This document shows, one piece after another, positions 43,100-53,126 of a DNA stretch of 64,000 nucleotides. Source of the stretch: Hirsutella rhossiliensis (Eukaryota > Ascomycota > Sordariomycetes > Hypocreales > Ophiocordycipitaceae); assembly GCF_020360975.1 (NCBI RefSeq), contig NW_025408674.1:992001-1056000 (forward strand). The letters run 5' to 3'. A program made the position numbers and the translations under genes. Position 1 is the stretch's first letter; each line of letters starts with the position of its first letter. The notes beneath the pieces are model-generated. The model did no database searches, was not told where the DNA came from, and saw nothing but the letters and a program-made list of their open reading frames with translations.

Positions 43100-44200
43100 G
43101 CTAGGGTCCTGTCCTGGCGAGTAGGGGCAAGCGGCAATGAAATGGGTGTTGTCGCCGCAGCGGAGACAACGACCCTCGTCACGGCGTTTATTCCGTTCGT
43201 CCTCGGATACCCACCTCGCCCGTTGCTTCCGTCCTGACCTAGGCTGGAAGCGAACCGTCTTGCTCGTTCCACTTGACCCCTGGCCGTTCGCCCGTCCTCT
43301 CTGACCCTGCCCTGAGTGCGTGTAACCGTCATTATTACGTCGCCGTCATGGTCGCGTGCGTCACGTGCGTTCTGCTCGGCGGGTAACGTTGCTGACGGTG
43401 CCGGGGTGTTGTCGTTACCGGCGACCTGGATGTTGCCGATGCCTGATGCCTGCCCTTGGTCACGTTGCCCGCGGAGCCCTGCTTCCTCTGCAACGCCTTA
43501 AACTTCGCGGTGTGCTCGAACGCCCAAGCAATCGGTGTAGACGTTGGATGTACTCGTTGTAGTCCTTCGGCATGATAACCGGGACTAGTTGCTCACGGAG
43601 AGCAGGAGAGATCGAGTTCCGTAGCCATGCGAGCTTGGAAGCATTATCCCAGCTCGCGCCGCCCGCTTTGGTCAATGTTTCCTCGAATTCAGGGAGGAAC
43701 TTCCCAAACTCTTGGCTGTCTCGTTGAATGAGGGTGCGCAGCCTGTCCTGCGCCCTCTCTGTCTGCTGCACGCTGCCGAACGTCTGGGCTAGGTGCGAGA
43801 AGAATTTCCGGGGGTCTGGGTTGCCCTTCGCGCTCTCTTGCCTCCAAAAACCCTCGACTCTCCTCATCATCTGATCCGGCAAGGTCTGCAGGATCTCGTA
43901 CCACACGACGTTGTTATTGCCGTTTAGGCCCTCCTCTTCGTCGGTATTGTACTTAAATACCAGACGGTCGAGGTAGAAGTGGAAGGACTCGGGTTGACCG
44001 TTCCACTTCGGCCAAGTCATCGGCTTGCGCTTCTTGCCACGGTCCATTTCCTGGGCTGCTTCCGGCCTCGGTTCGACGGGTAAGATCGCCGGGGTACTGA
44101 GCACCCCCGGGCTGGGTGTCAACGGTGGCGCTGCTAGGCCTAGCCCGGTGAACATCTTCCGCAGTTCTTCGTCTCCCGCGATCCCAGATAAGATCTGCAA
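43100..44200 (-). pseudogene. Gypsy-3 gag with CCHC zinc knuckle
   Basis: The frame starting near 44200 (QILSGIAGDEELRKMFTGLG) runs through WNGQPESFHFYLDRLVFKYN and QRDSQEFGKFLPEFEETLTK, a retrotransposon capsid domain, to MPKDYNEYIQRLHRL. After a shift near 43510 comes a Gly/Arg-rich part and GRCLRCGDNTHFIAACPYSP at about 43180-43120, a CX2CX4HX4C knuckle that binds RNA. The true start probably lies upstream, in the repeat-rich leader frame. Confidence 0.78.
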
Positions 44201-44263
44201 GAGCTCTTGCTCCTTCCCTCCATCGGCTCGTTGCGCCGCCGGTCGCGGTGCCCTGCATAACTA

Positions 44264-44461
44264 CTATTGTCCTCCATCTTGTTCGTCCGTCTCGTCGTCC
44301 GATCGATCGTCCGTCTCGTCGTTTAGCCTATCGTCTGTCTTGCTGTCTGTCCTGCTGACTGTCCTGCTGTCTGTCCTGCTGTCTGTCCTGCTGTCTGTCC
44401 TGCTGTCTGTCCTGCTGTCTGTCCTTCTGTCTGTCCTGTCTTTTGTTAACTGGTAGCTCAA
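44264..44461 (-). repeat. 12-bp minisatellite in the Gypsy-3 leader
   Basis: TGTCTGTCCTGC units are repeated about eight times around 44335-44440, directly after the 5' LTR. On the element strand an open frame translates them as RTDS repeats followed by a Asp/Glu-rich end. It may be an untranslated leader expansion or an N-terminal Gag extension. Confidence 0.65.
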
Positions 44462-44463
44462 TA

Positions 44464-44640
44464 TGTTACAGGGTCAGCACTGTTGGCACAGGTGCTGGGC
44501 GTAATTGATGTAAATTGAGCTACAAAGAGTGTAAAGGGGAGACGTGTCTACATCGCTCCCTTTAGGAGTCGTGTCCGTGGCGCTCGCACGTGACTAGTCT
44601 GGCCATGCCAGATCTACACATCGGGGCGTAGCCCCTTACA
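44464..44640 (-). repeat. 5' LTR of Gypsy-3
   Basis: 177 bp, nearly identical to 38844-39018. The target duplication TTCAC follows at 44641-44645. Confidence 0.9.
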
Positions 44641-44645
44641 TTCAC

Positions 44646-45563
44646 TGCCAACAAAATGTCCGACAATTCCGACGTAGTTAAACGCATTTGAAGCAGTCCA
44701 TAGATCAAAGCTGGTGTGAACCGAGCTCTTCGCGTTCTTGACGAGATCAAAGACAATTTGCTGTCGGCGTTCAAAGGCTTGACGAATCCATGAGCAGATC
44801 GTGGTGTGATGCTCCGGAAGTAGCCGACTTGCAAGCTCTCCTCCATTCGATACGAGCCACCCAAGCCGCTCGCTGGATGCTTGTCGAAAGGTGACATCTT
44901 CCACTATGACCCAGTCCACAAAGCGAGCTTTCCATGTCCTCTCGTCGAAATGGGAGGCGAGCTGGTAGCTAGGCTGGCCTGTCGAGATAAAGGTAGGGAC
45001 GAAGAGGATGGTGACGTAGCCGCCAAGGTAAACGGAGTCTTCAATCCGGGACGACTCTCGCCGAATTCCGTGATTTGGTGCTGACGACGCAGGTGCTTCG
45101 CGGCGTGAGACGTCCCTGAGGAGGCGTATAACGCTGTCGAATAGTTCTTCTTCCCGTGACAGATTCTGCAAAGCCAGTAACGTACTCCGCTATGCTCCAA
45201 GTTCGCGCCGTATCTGTAGATCCACGACTCTTTGATCTTTGTGCCGACGACCCTTTTGTGACGAGGTCTCATTTTGGCACCCAAAAGTCGTTTGCCGCCG
45301 TGCCAGATGTTCTCCCAATCAATGTCAAATTCGCATTGTGAAGCATCTGTCTCGTCTGCTCTGGCCTCGGACGTGGCAGGCGTAGCCTCATGACTGTCAT
45401 TAACTGGGGTGGGATGTGGACGGGATGCAAATGACTGCGGTACAGACGACACGGGGCTCGTATCCCTACTAGAAGACATAATGACGCGGTATGATACACT
45501 GTAGCTCGTAGATGGATGGGAAGACGCGAAAATTGGCAGGGCAGACGCGTAACTTGTTGACAT
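44646..45563 (-). pseudogene. hAT-1 transposase, N-terminal segment
   Basis: The start at 45563 (MSTSYASALPIFASSHPSTS) leads to a Ser/Thr-rich region, then FDIDWENIWHGGKRLLGAK, KRVVGTKIKESWIYRYG and a BED-like zinc finger (YWLCRICHGKKN with HAAKHLRRQH). A frame change near 44930 leads to RTWKARFVDWVIVEDVTFRQ, HTTICSWIRQAFERRQQIVF and HTSFDLWTASNAFNYVGIVG, the beginning of the catalytic core. Gypsy-3 interrupts it there. Confidence 0.82.
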
Positions 45564-45759
45564 TAGGTAGGTGCTACCTTAAGGCGGAACGGACCAATGG
45601 CATCACGGGAACACCAGTCCAGTCAGACCGACTGACTGCTCCGGTCGGTCGGTCTGATGAGAATTGGCGGTCGGTCGGTCTGCGGTCTGTCAGACCACCT
45701 TCAGACGGTCTGTCAGACGGTCTGTCTGTTAGCCACACTGGAGGGGAGAAGGGGGGTAA

Positions 45760-45980
45760 TGTCACGGGCTGTGCCCGGCTGGTGGACCCGGTTGTACCGG
45801 GTCCGGTGGGTCGTGCTCCGGTGGCAACACCGGCCCCGCTCCGCGGACCCGGAAGCTGCGAGAACATTCCGTGAAGGGCAATATAAGCTCGCACTCGAGG
45901 CGTAGCCTCGAGTTCAGCTTCCTTTCCTCCTTAGCTCTAGGTAGACAACACCTAGGCACCTGCTTGTTGAATAAACTCCG
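45760..45980 (+). repeat. 3' LTR of Gypsy-2, first part
   Basis: Starts TGTCACGGGC right after a polypurine tract (GAGGGGAGAAGGGGGGTAA). It contains CGAGGCGTAGCCTCG (palindromic) and a possible polyadenylation signal AATAAA at 45970. It resumes after MULE-1 at 48597 and ends CACAACA at 48614, about 239 bp in all. Confidence 0.75.
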
Positions 45981-48587
45981 GGCCCAATTATCTATACACC
46001 TCCTTTTATTAACTGTACACCAAAAAGTGGATCAACTGTGGCTGGGTCAGGCGCAGTGCCGATGCCGCTAATTTTGGTGCGCCCATTCCCGGCCGGCCAG
46101 CTGGCCAGTTCGTGATGCTTGCGTAACAACATCCTGTAACCGTAACTATCAGCAATACCATCAAAACTGAAGCTATTCGCACCGCGTTTCTGCCCTTACG
46201 AGCCCGAATCATGGAGTCGCTTACGAAGACACTATTCCCGACCTTCCAGGCCGCGATGGAAGCCGCCGATACCGTTGCTGAGGCTGAGGGCTACGCCCTA
46301 CACATTCGAACATCGAAGCGGGATAACGCTGGCCAACGCAAGTCTGCACTTGTTCGTTGTATCAAGGCCGGCCCCTACGAAAATCGGAAGGATAAAGCTG
46401 CTCATATCTCTCGTCGTCGCCTCAATACAGCAACCCAGAAAACAGACTGTGAATTTCGCCTCTCGTTGAAGGAAAAACGCGGTTACTGGACTATCTCTTA
46501 TCTTCACGATGTTCACAATCATCGCCTTGTTGATGACCCGATGGTCTTTCCGAAGTACCGGGCGCTTGTTATCCAGAAGTATCGCGACGACATTATCCGG
46601 AAGTTTAATAACAATACCCGGCCGACCGATATTGCTGGCGAGCTTCGTGACCTGGTTCACGACGATCCTCGTTTAGCCGGTATCACGGCTCAAGACGTGA
46701 GTAACGCCTTGGCTAGGCACCGTCAGGAAGAACTAGCTGGCCGTACGCCTCTTCAGTTTCTCTACGGCCGGCTAGATAAGTCCGACTTCTTTCATCGAGA
46801 TAGTCGTGATCCCCAGGGCCGGCTAACTGGGCTATTTCTCGCGCCTCGTGCTACCTTCCATCGATGGCGTCAGCATCACGATGTCCTCGTCCTCGACTGT
46901 ACCTACAAGACGAACCGATTCAATATGCCGTTATTGAATATCTGCGCGGCCACTCGAGATAACAAAACGTTCTCTATTGCCTCTATCTTCTTGAACGGCG
47001 AGACCGAGTCCCATTACTATTGGGCTATCTCGTTGCTGCTAGTCCTTTGCGAGAAGGAGTCGATCCCATTTCAAGGGTCACTGTCACGGACCGAGATACT
47101 GCGTTGCTTAAGGCGTTAGATAGCTTCGCGAGCTTCAAAACAGTACTAACCTTCTCTGCACGTGGCATATTAACCAGAATGTCGTTGCGAAATGCAAGCA
47201 ATTTTCCTAAGGCATCAAAAATCGGCAATCGAGTCGTACGGGCCCCGGCATTCCAAGCGTTTCTACAAGAGTGGAACGAGATCGTCAAGTCACAAGATGT
47301 GAATAGCTTCAACGAACGTTTACGCCAATTTGAGACACCAGGCCGCCACCCGCTTGCAGCTATACAATACTGTTGCAATACGTGGCTAACGCCTTGGAAG
47401 GAGAAGTTTGTATCTTGTTTCGTTAATCAATATCGCCACTTCGGGCGTACAACGACCTCGATCGTCGAGGACTTCACTCTCATATGAAGAAGTTCCTTTG
47501 GTCCTGTACGGGCGATTTGACGACCGTTTTCCAACGATTCGAACGCTTCTGGGGCCATCAGGCTGCTCAGATCACAGCGATAGAGAATCGAAACCTCCAC
47601 AAGATATCAACGTTCTCCTACAGGCGCCGTATATGCCGATCCGCGAGCGAGTATCGTCATATGCGTTAAAGCTACTAATAGATGAGCATCGCAAGATCCT
47701 CTAGACCCCGAAGTCAACGGGCCAAACCGCCGCCAGGTCAATGTCCTTGTAATTGGGCTACTAGTCGAGGGCTACCGTGCTGCCATCGAATCTTCGAGTC
47801 TATCAACACCAATACCTCCCTTACACTCGACGACTTCGACCCATTTTGGTATATTCCGATCGATACAAGCGCTCAGGGCACAAGCCCTACTCGGGCACCA
47901 TACGAGCCACAAGTTATCAGGGCTGGGCCGCCCCAAGGCTCACTCAACCTCGAAGAGTCACGGCGGCCAAGATCAACCCGGCGGGATCCGTCACATCACG
48001 AGATCGCTGAACGGCATGAGCGGGCTGAGGCTATACGACTGCCTCCTCCTCAACGGCACCAGCGGCGATGACGGGTACGGTAACGGCCGCGATGACTTCA
48101 ACGGAACGAGGGCTGCGGCACATCGAGGAAAACGGCGATACGTACGAGGCAGGCACACGGATGCAACGGGCGTATCAACAAGCCGGGCGTCAAACGCCAG
48201 TCTCTGATGATGACGATCAGCCGGTACGGCGGGAGACCCAAGACTGCATCTTCGTCGCTGGCCTCACGGACGATGCCGCCCTTGAGGATGTATGGGATCA
48301 ATTGGAATCACAGTTAGATGAAGCGGATCAGGCACGTAGTGCACTCGAAGAAGGAGGCCTGTTGTAAACACCAAAGAATAGTCTCATCAGCATAGAAAGC
48401 GCAGTACGAATAGCTTCAATTTTGGGTGCCTTATCGTTGAAGGAGAACTGTTACTACCTGGCTCTACTTATCGTAGAGAATGTGTGCATACAAATTGGCG
48501 GTATCGGCCCTCTTCGGCCGTCAGCCACAGTTAATCCACTTTTTGGGTGTACAGTTAATGAAAGTGGGTGGATAGATAACTTGGGCC
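45981..48587 (+). mobile_element. MULE-1 (Mutator-like element) in the Gypsy-2 LTR
   Basis: 2607 bp with about 90-bp imperfect inverted termini (GGCCCAA(G)TTATCTATxCACC start) and a 9-bp target duplication TAAACTCCG at 45972-45980 and 48588-48596. Nine-base duplications and long terminal repeats are typical of the Mutator superfamily. Confidence 0.92.
46211..48364 (+). pseudogene. MULE-1 transposase (frameshifted)
   Basis: The start ATG at 46211 (MESLTKTLFPTFQAAMEAAD) leads to a FAR1/WRKY-GCM1-type DNA-binding domain (CEFRLSLKEKRGYWTISYLH, DVHNHRLVDDP). The transposase core follows with its first Asp in VLVLDCTYKTNRFNMPLLNI. After a shift near 47070 come the second Asp (RVTVTDRDTALLKALD) and WNEIVKSQDVNSFNERLRQF. 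Further frames hold HFGRTTTSIVEDF and the SWIM zinc finger CPCNWATSRGLPCCHRIFE. The last frame (48068-48364) ends in an acidic tail. At least three frame changes. Confidence 0.85.
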
Positions 48588-48614
48588 TAAACTCCGGGCT
48601 AGCCTTTCACAACA

Positions 48615-48886
48615 GGAGAGAGTTGAGAAAGAAAGCAACCTGATCTCTTTTACGATGTCTGAATATAGGAAGTAGAATCCCGCAGATAGCCGGCCGAGCT
48701 TAAACTCCAGTGGAGAACTCCATACAACGACTACATGCTTACTCCATTCATGGCCAATATCGGATCTTTCGCCGTATGCCGGGAGAGTCCGACGATGGTG
48801 TGTTGAAACAACCTAAGGCCTCCCTATAGTACCCTATGAAAGCATTCCTCCAGAAGCTTTCACAGGAATCGTGATGATTCTAGCTA
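48615..48886. other. Unique stretch between Gypsy-2 LTR and satellite
   Basis: No gene was found. Its last about 30 bp begin to resemble the satellite unit. Confidence 0.45.
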
Positions 48887-49669
48887 CTGGAGTCACCGGC
48901 TATATCAGCATACTACCCGCAGTTCAGAATCGTACCCATTTGCGGGATAAATACTTACCCACTATAGTTGCCGGCCATATTAGCATACTATTCGCAGTAA
49001 AGATTCATCGCCTCTCACGAGATAAACACTTACCTCCTAGAGTTACCGGCCATATTAGTATACTATCCGCGGTCAAGACTCGGCGCCAATCGCGGGATAA
49101 ACACTTACACCCTAGAGTTACCGGCTAGATTAGTATGTTGTCCGTAGTTAAGGATCGTCGCTAATCGCGTCAAAATACTTACCTTCTACAGTTCCCGGCT
49201 ATATCAGCGTACTATCCGCAGTCAAGGGCCGTGGCTGGTCGTGGGCCGTGGCTGGTCGTGGGATAACACTTACTCCCTAGAGTTACCGGCTATATCAGCA
49301 GACTACCCCTGGTCAAGACTCGGTGCCAATCGTGGAATTAATACTTACGCACTAGAGTTATCGGGTATATCAGCATACTGCCCACAGGTAAGACTCGGTG
49401 ACAATCGCTTTATAAACACTTACACCCTAGATTTTCCAGCTCTATCAGCATACCGTAGTCAAGGCTTGTCACCAATCGTGGGATAGACACTCACCTTCTA
49501 AATTTACCGGCATATCAGCAGATACTCGCAATCAAGACTCATCGCTAAGCGCGGAATAAATACTTACCCACTATAGTTACCGGCTATGTCAGCATACTAC
49601 CTGCAGTCAAGAATCGTCTCCAATCGAGGAATAAACACGTACCTTCTAAAGTTACCGGCTATTTTAGTA
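48887..49669. repeat. 75-bp satellite array, block 1
   Basis: About 10 units of a 75-bp repeat whose core reads CTAGAGTTACCGGCTATATC, AGCATACTATCCGCAGTCAA and GACTCGTCGCCAATCGCGGG, followed by ATAAACACTTACAC. Units diverge by roughly 10-25% by eye. The block ends in a unit that MULE-2 has split at TTTTAGTA. Confidence 0.9.
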
Positions 49670-52600
49670 GGCAATTGATATACGGGCCCAACCACTTTAC
49701 TACACGGGCGCTCCTTACACGGGCTGTATGGACGACCGGCCAGCCCCACCAACACGGCCCGTCAGCCCACCAAAGGCGGTGAGACCACCACAACACACGC
49801 ATTCGCTCACTAAGATGACATCTTCTACCGCTAATCTGATAACCTTGTCATCACTACTTCAATGAATTAATACGATGCGCCCGTCCGGCTCTTTAACGCT
49901 ATCTAAAGGTACTCTAAGAATCGGTCCAGAATTCGAGAAGAAATTATGCAACAGACATCGACATATGTGCACAGTCAGAACCTACCGTTAGTCCGTTACA
50001 GGCGCGAGGATGGCCAGCTTTCCAACGTACCCTGCGAAGATGCCATGGATCTAGTCACCCTCTCGCTCGTCCGAACAATAACACACTCACTGATGCCTGT
50101 CTCGCTGCGCGGGTTCGGTGCAGTCGAGTTCGCCGAGGCAGCGGGCGGCTTACGGGAACCCGAACGACCAGTCGAGCTTGGTCGCGGCGCTTGCTCGTCA
50201 TCACTTATGAGCTCCTGCGACCGTTGCCTCCGTACGCTCGGCCGACTTCTGCGCCCAGTAGCCCGAACGCCTGTCGTCTTGCCCGGCCTGAGGATGGCCG
50301 TCTTCTTGCCCGTCACTGTCTGACTCTTTCGGCGTCGGCTACCCGCTCGATTAACCACCATACTCGTAGGGACAGGCTGTACCGTATTCTTCGGTCGTCC
50401 ACGAAGGCTCGTTGCGATCCTGGGATCCAGGATTCGGCGGTAAGGGTCCCGTGAAGAAGGCTCCGTAGATGCCACCGTGGGTGGACATCCCACCTCCTTA
50501 GGAACTCACCTGCTTCCAATTTGCAGTAGATCGTATGGCGGCAAGGGATCCCCAGTTGCCAGGATACGGAACAGTTCTCGCCGCAGTCTCCGATTGGTTC
50601 TGGCCAAGGGCGAGACCTGCTTGGTATCGCTTTCAAGGCGTAGCGGTGTTCCCTGGCTATGAGATTAAGCCCCTGTTGAGATGCAGTCATGCGGAGCTCG
50701 CCCAGGTACTCAGAACCAGGGCTAGAGTAGGTACGCGTGGTTAAAACTTCATCTTGTGCACAATTGTCGATAAAATCTCGTTCCTGATCACCCAACATGC
50801 CCTCTATCGCCTCGATGAGCCCAAATAGATGGTTCATTCCATTGAGCAGATAGCTCTTGACGTTGTTGTTGCTTGCCTCCGTGCCAGACGTGACGCGAAT
50901 ACCGAAGTTACGATGCTTTTTGATGAAGCACTGAGACCATTGCGGGCTCAGGGGCAAGTAGGTATTATAAAGGTAGATCAGAATGGCCTCCTGGTCATCG
51001 AACTCGTCGCATAAGCGCACCCAAACCTTCTCGTAGTCTTCCTTTGTCTCTGCGAAAACCACGAGCTTCCACATTTCAAGGACACCACGGTAGTTGTGGG
51101 GTACGGTCGTGGAGACGTTGCTCCGAGACAGCGGCTCGTCTTGTCTCCCCGCCGCAAGGACCGCCTCCTTGTCGCGCGAATTTAACGTTGCCTGCGATTG
51201 CTCAGTATTAGAGCCACCGTCGCTGTCTTCCTTGGCGTGCTTCCACTTGCGCTTGGCGTTAAGTAGTACGTTCGAGTTGATATATAAGATACAAAGCTGT
51301 TGTTGAGCGTCTGGAAACTGATCTTCCAGTGCCGCCTTCATCTGTTGGTCGAAGTCCGTGATCACAACGTTGGGTAGTTGAATTCCATGCCTCTCAACCA
51401 ACTGCCTAATCCCTTCAGCGAGGAATTGGAAGCCTTCACGCCTTTCGTTATCGATCAAGCCGAAGGCAGCGTTGTAGACCGACTTGAGGCAAGTTTGACC
51501 CGTCGCCTGGAAGAGCGGGAGCTTGAAGCGATTTGTGTTGTAAGTGTTGTCGAAGCTTATCACCTCCGGGAAGCGTTTCCACATACGGATACAGTATGGA
51601 AAGGTCCATACCAACCCAACAAGGCGGTCAGGTTCGGTCTCTGACCACTTGGCGATATAGGGGATGCCCCTCTCGTCGAAAAGCTTGATTAACGCGGCTG
51701 TGGGGCTCATTCCGCCAAGATTCTCGCGGCGCAGAAGCGCCCTGGCGTTATATATGTCCCTTCTCATATAGACGGTTCCTGGGTGGCTGTCCCGAACAAG
51801 TCCCCCTACATCACGTGCCCGGATGCCAACTCGCCGGCTTGTTGTTTCGATTGTTGCCTTGACAGGGTTGGTAAGTCTTCGGTGAACTGGGTGCGCGGAG
51901 GCTAATACTCCGTTCGTGGTTATGTTGGCCGTGCTCAGGGTCGGGAAATGCTCGTAGCGTCCACATATAGCTGTTCTCTGCCAAGCCTTCCGCGATCACC
52001 TTCCACTTGCAGCCGGACTTGCGTGACCGCCTCTGGCGAAGCCCAGTCCCCTCAGACGGGCGTGGCTGACCGTACCGATCGCACTCCAATACGTATCGCG
52101 TCTTTCTGGCTCGACTCCCAGTTCCATTTCGCCTGACAACGCCAAACCCGTTCGTTTTTGCGAATGCGTTCACCTCGGCGTGAAGGGCCTCGATCGATGG
52201 AGCTGCAGTACCGGGGATTTGTGGATTGGGAATAGGTTCAACGTCGCTATAATCCCCACACTCGGCGTCGGAGAAGCCGTTCCACTCTTCGTACTCCTGT
52301 CCATCTTGGCTCAACGATGATACTAGTGGAGTGGGCGACGCAATACGGCCGTGGCAATCGTCTCCACGTTCCCAAATAGCTTGCCGTGGGCCGGACGCTT
52401 CTCGACACTTGGCCAACTCGCGAGCCAATAAGGAATCTGTCTCCGCCAGCTCCCAGGCCAAGGTCAAGGCAGGCTGGAAGCGGGCCACAACCTGCTTGCG
52501 GGCATCGACTTCCTCCACCCTCAAGAGGCAGCGTAGACGCTGTCTCTCGAGTTTGTCTGCATCAGGAATTCCTGTGGTGAACAACCGCCGAGCCCCACCT

Positions 52601-53126
52601 CCTCGGAAGCTATCATCCAAGAATATTTGTGACTGACGTAGTTTCCACCAGGGCTCGTCGACGCCACGAGCCGTGTGGTCTTGGCAGGCTAGTGAAGTAG
52701 CTTTCTGGCCATGTCGCGAAGAGATTGTATAACGCATCATCGTCGTTAAGGCCGTAATACGGTTCAGGATTGAAAGGAGGCTGAGCCCGAGCCCGTGATG
52801 CAAGTCTACGGCGCTTGCATGGAGGCAAGCCCGGAAGGGATCTACTACAGCCGTCGCCGCTGTTGGCAGCAGTTGGGTCTTCGTGCAATGTCATGCCGGT
52901 TGGTGCTTAACCGAATGATTGCTCAGACGGAAAGTTGGTTGTGGGAGAGTTAGTTGTCACTACAGAACTGGCAGCTGGGATGTCACCCCCCTTCTGCCAG
53001 GTGGTGGGGCTACAGACCCTGCCACGTGCAAGGACCAGGCGGCAGAATTTTTGGCCCAATTAAAAACCGCCGCCCGTGTAAGGAGCGCCCGTGTAGTAAA
53101 GTGGTTGGGCCCGTATATCAATTGCC
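49670..53126 (-). mobile_element. MULE-2, a well-preserved Mutator-like element in the satellite
   Basis: 3457 bp with 55-bp perfect inverted termini (GGCAATTGATATACGGGCCC...) and the target duplication TTTTAGTA at 49662-49669 and 53127-53134. The satellite unit reads on seamlessly when the element is removed. Its transposase is nearly intact. Confidence 0.93.
50313..52894 (-). CDS. MULE-2 transposase (near-intact)
   Basis: The catalytic half is one 484-codon frame (51767-50313). VISFDNTYNTNRFKLPLFQA has the first Asp, NVVITDFDQQMKAALEDQFP the second, and HRNFGIRVTSGTEASNNNVK the Glu region. The SWIM finger is CGENCSVSWQLGIPCRHTIY. The N-terminal half (52803-51811) holds a FAR1-type DNA-binding domain (CKWKVIAEGLAENSYMWTLR, HGQHNHERS). 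A shift near 51870 separates the halves. Another break near 52690 separates the first 65 residues (MTLHEDPTAANSGDGC start, 52894). Either could be a short intron or an error. It is the least damaged transposase in the window. Confidence 0.8.

Larger units (their letters stand above)
38844..44640 (-). mobile_element. Gypsy-3: complete-ended chromodomain Ty3/gypsy nested in hAT-1
   Basis: 5797 bp with LTRs 38844-39018 (175 bp) and 44464-44640 (177 bp) that differ by one substitution and a 2-bp indel, and a 5-bp target duplication TTCAC (38839-38843 and 44641-44645). The element strand is minus. A polypurine tract (GAGAGGAGTAGGGGTTAA) precedes the left LTR. Gag, protease, RT/RNase H, integrase and chromodomain are all present in order, but with several frame changes. 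The near-identical LTRs mark it as one of the youngest insertions in the nest. Confidence 0.93.
34223..45740 (-). mobile_element. hAT-1 transposon, interrupted by hAT-2 and Gypsy-3
   Basis: Inverted termini CAGTGTGGCTAACA (14 bp perfect) at 34223 and 45740 are flanked by the 8-bp target duplication GAGGGGAG (34215-34222 and 45741-45748). Subterminal regions are full of GGTCTGTC/GACAGACC repeats, probably transposase binding sites. Taking out hAT-2, Gypsy-3 and their duplications leaves 2821 bp, the same size as the other two hATs here. The minus-strand transposase continues across both insertion points. Confidence 0.92.
30860..48614 (+). mobile_element. Gypsy-2: 5'-truncated chromodomain Ty3/gypsy, split by hAT-1 and MULE-1
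   Basis: The plus strand carries pre-RT, RT, RNase H, integrase and chromodomain (30880-34222), the start of a polypurine tract, then hAT-1 (34223-45740), the rest of the tract (to 45759) and the 3' LTR (from 45760). The LTR is split by MULE-1 (45981-48587) and ends CACAACA at 48614. The 5' LTR, gag and protease are absent, so the left end is truncated at the inverted-repeat junction near 30860. Host and nested sequence together span almost 18 kb. Confidence 0.85.
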
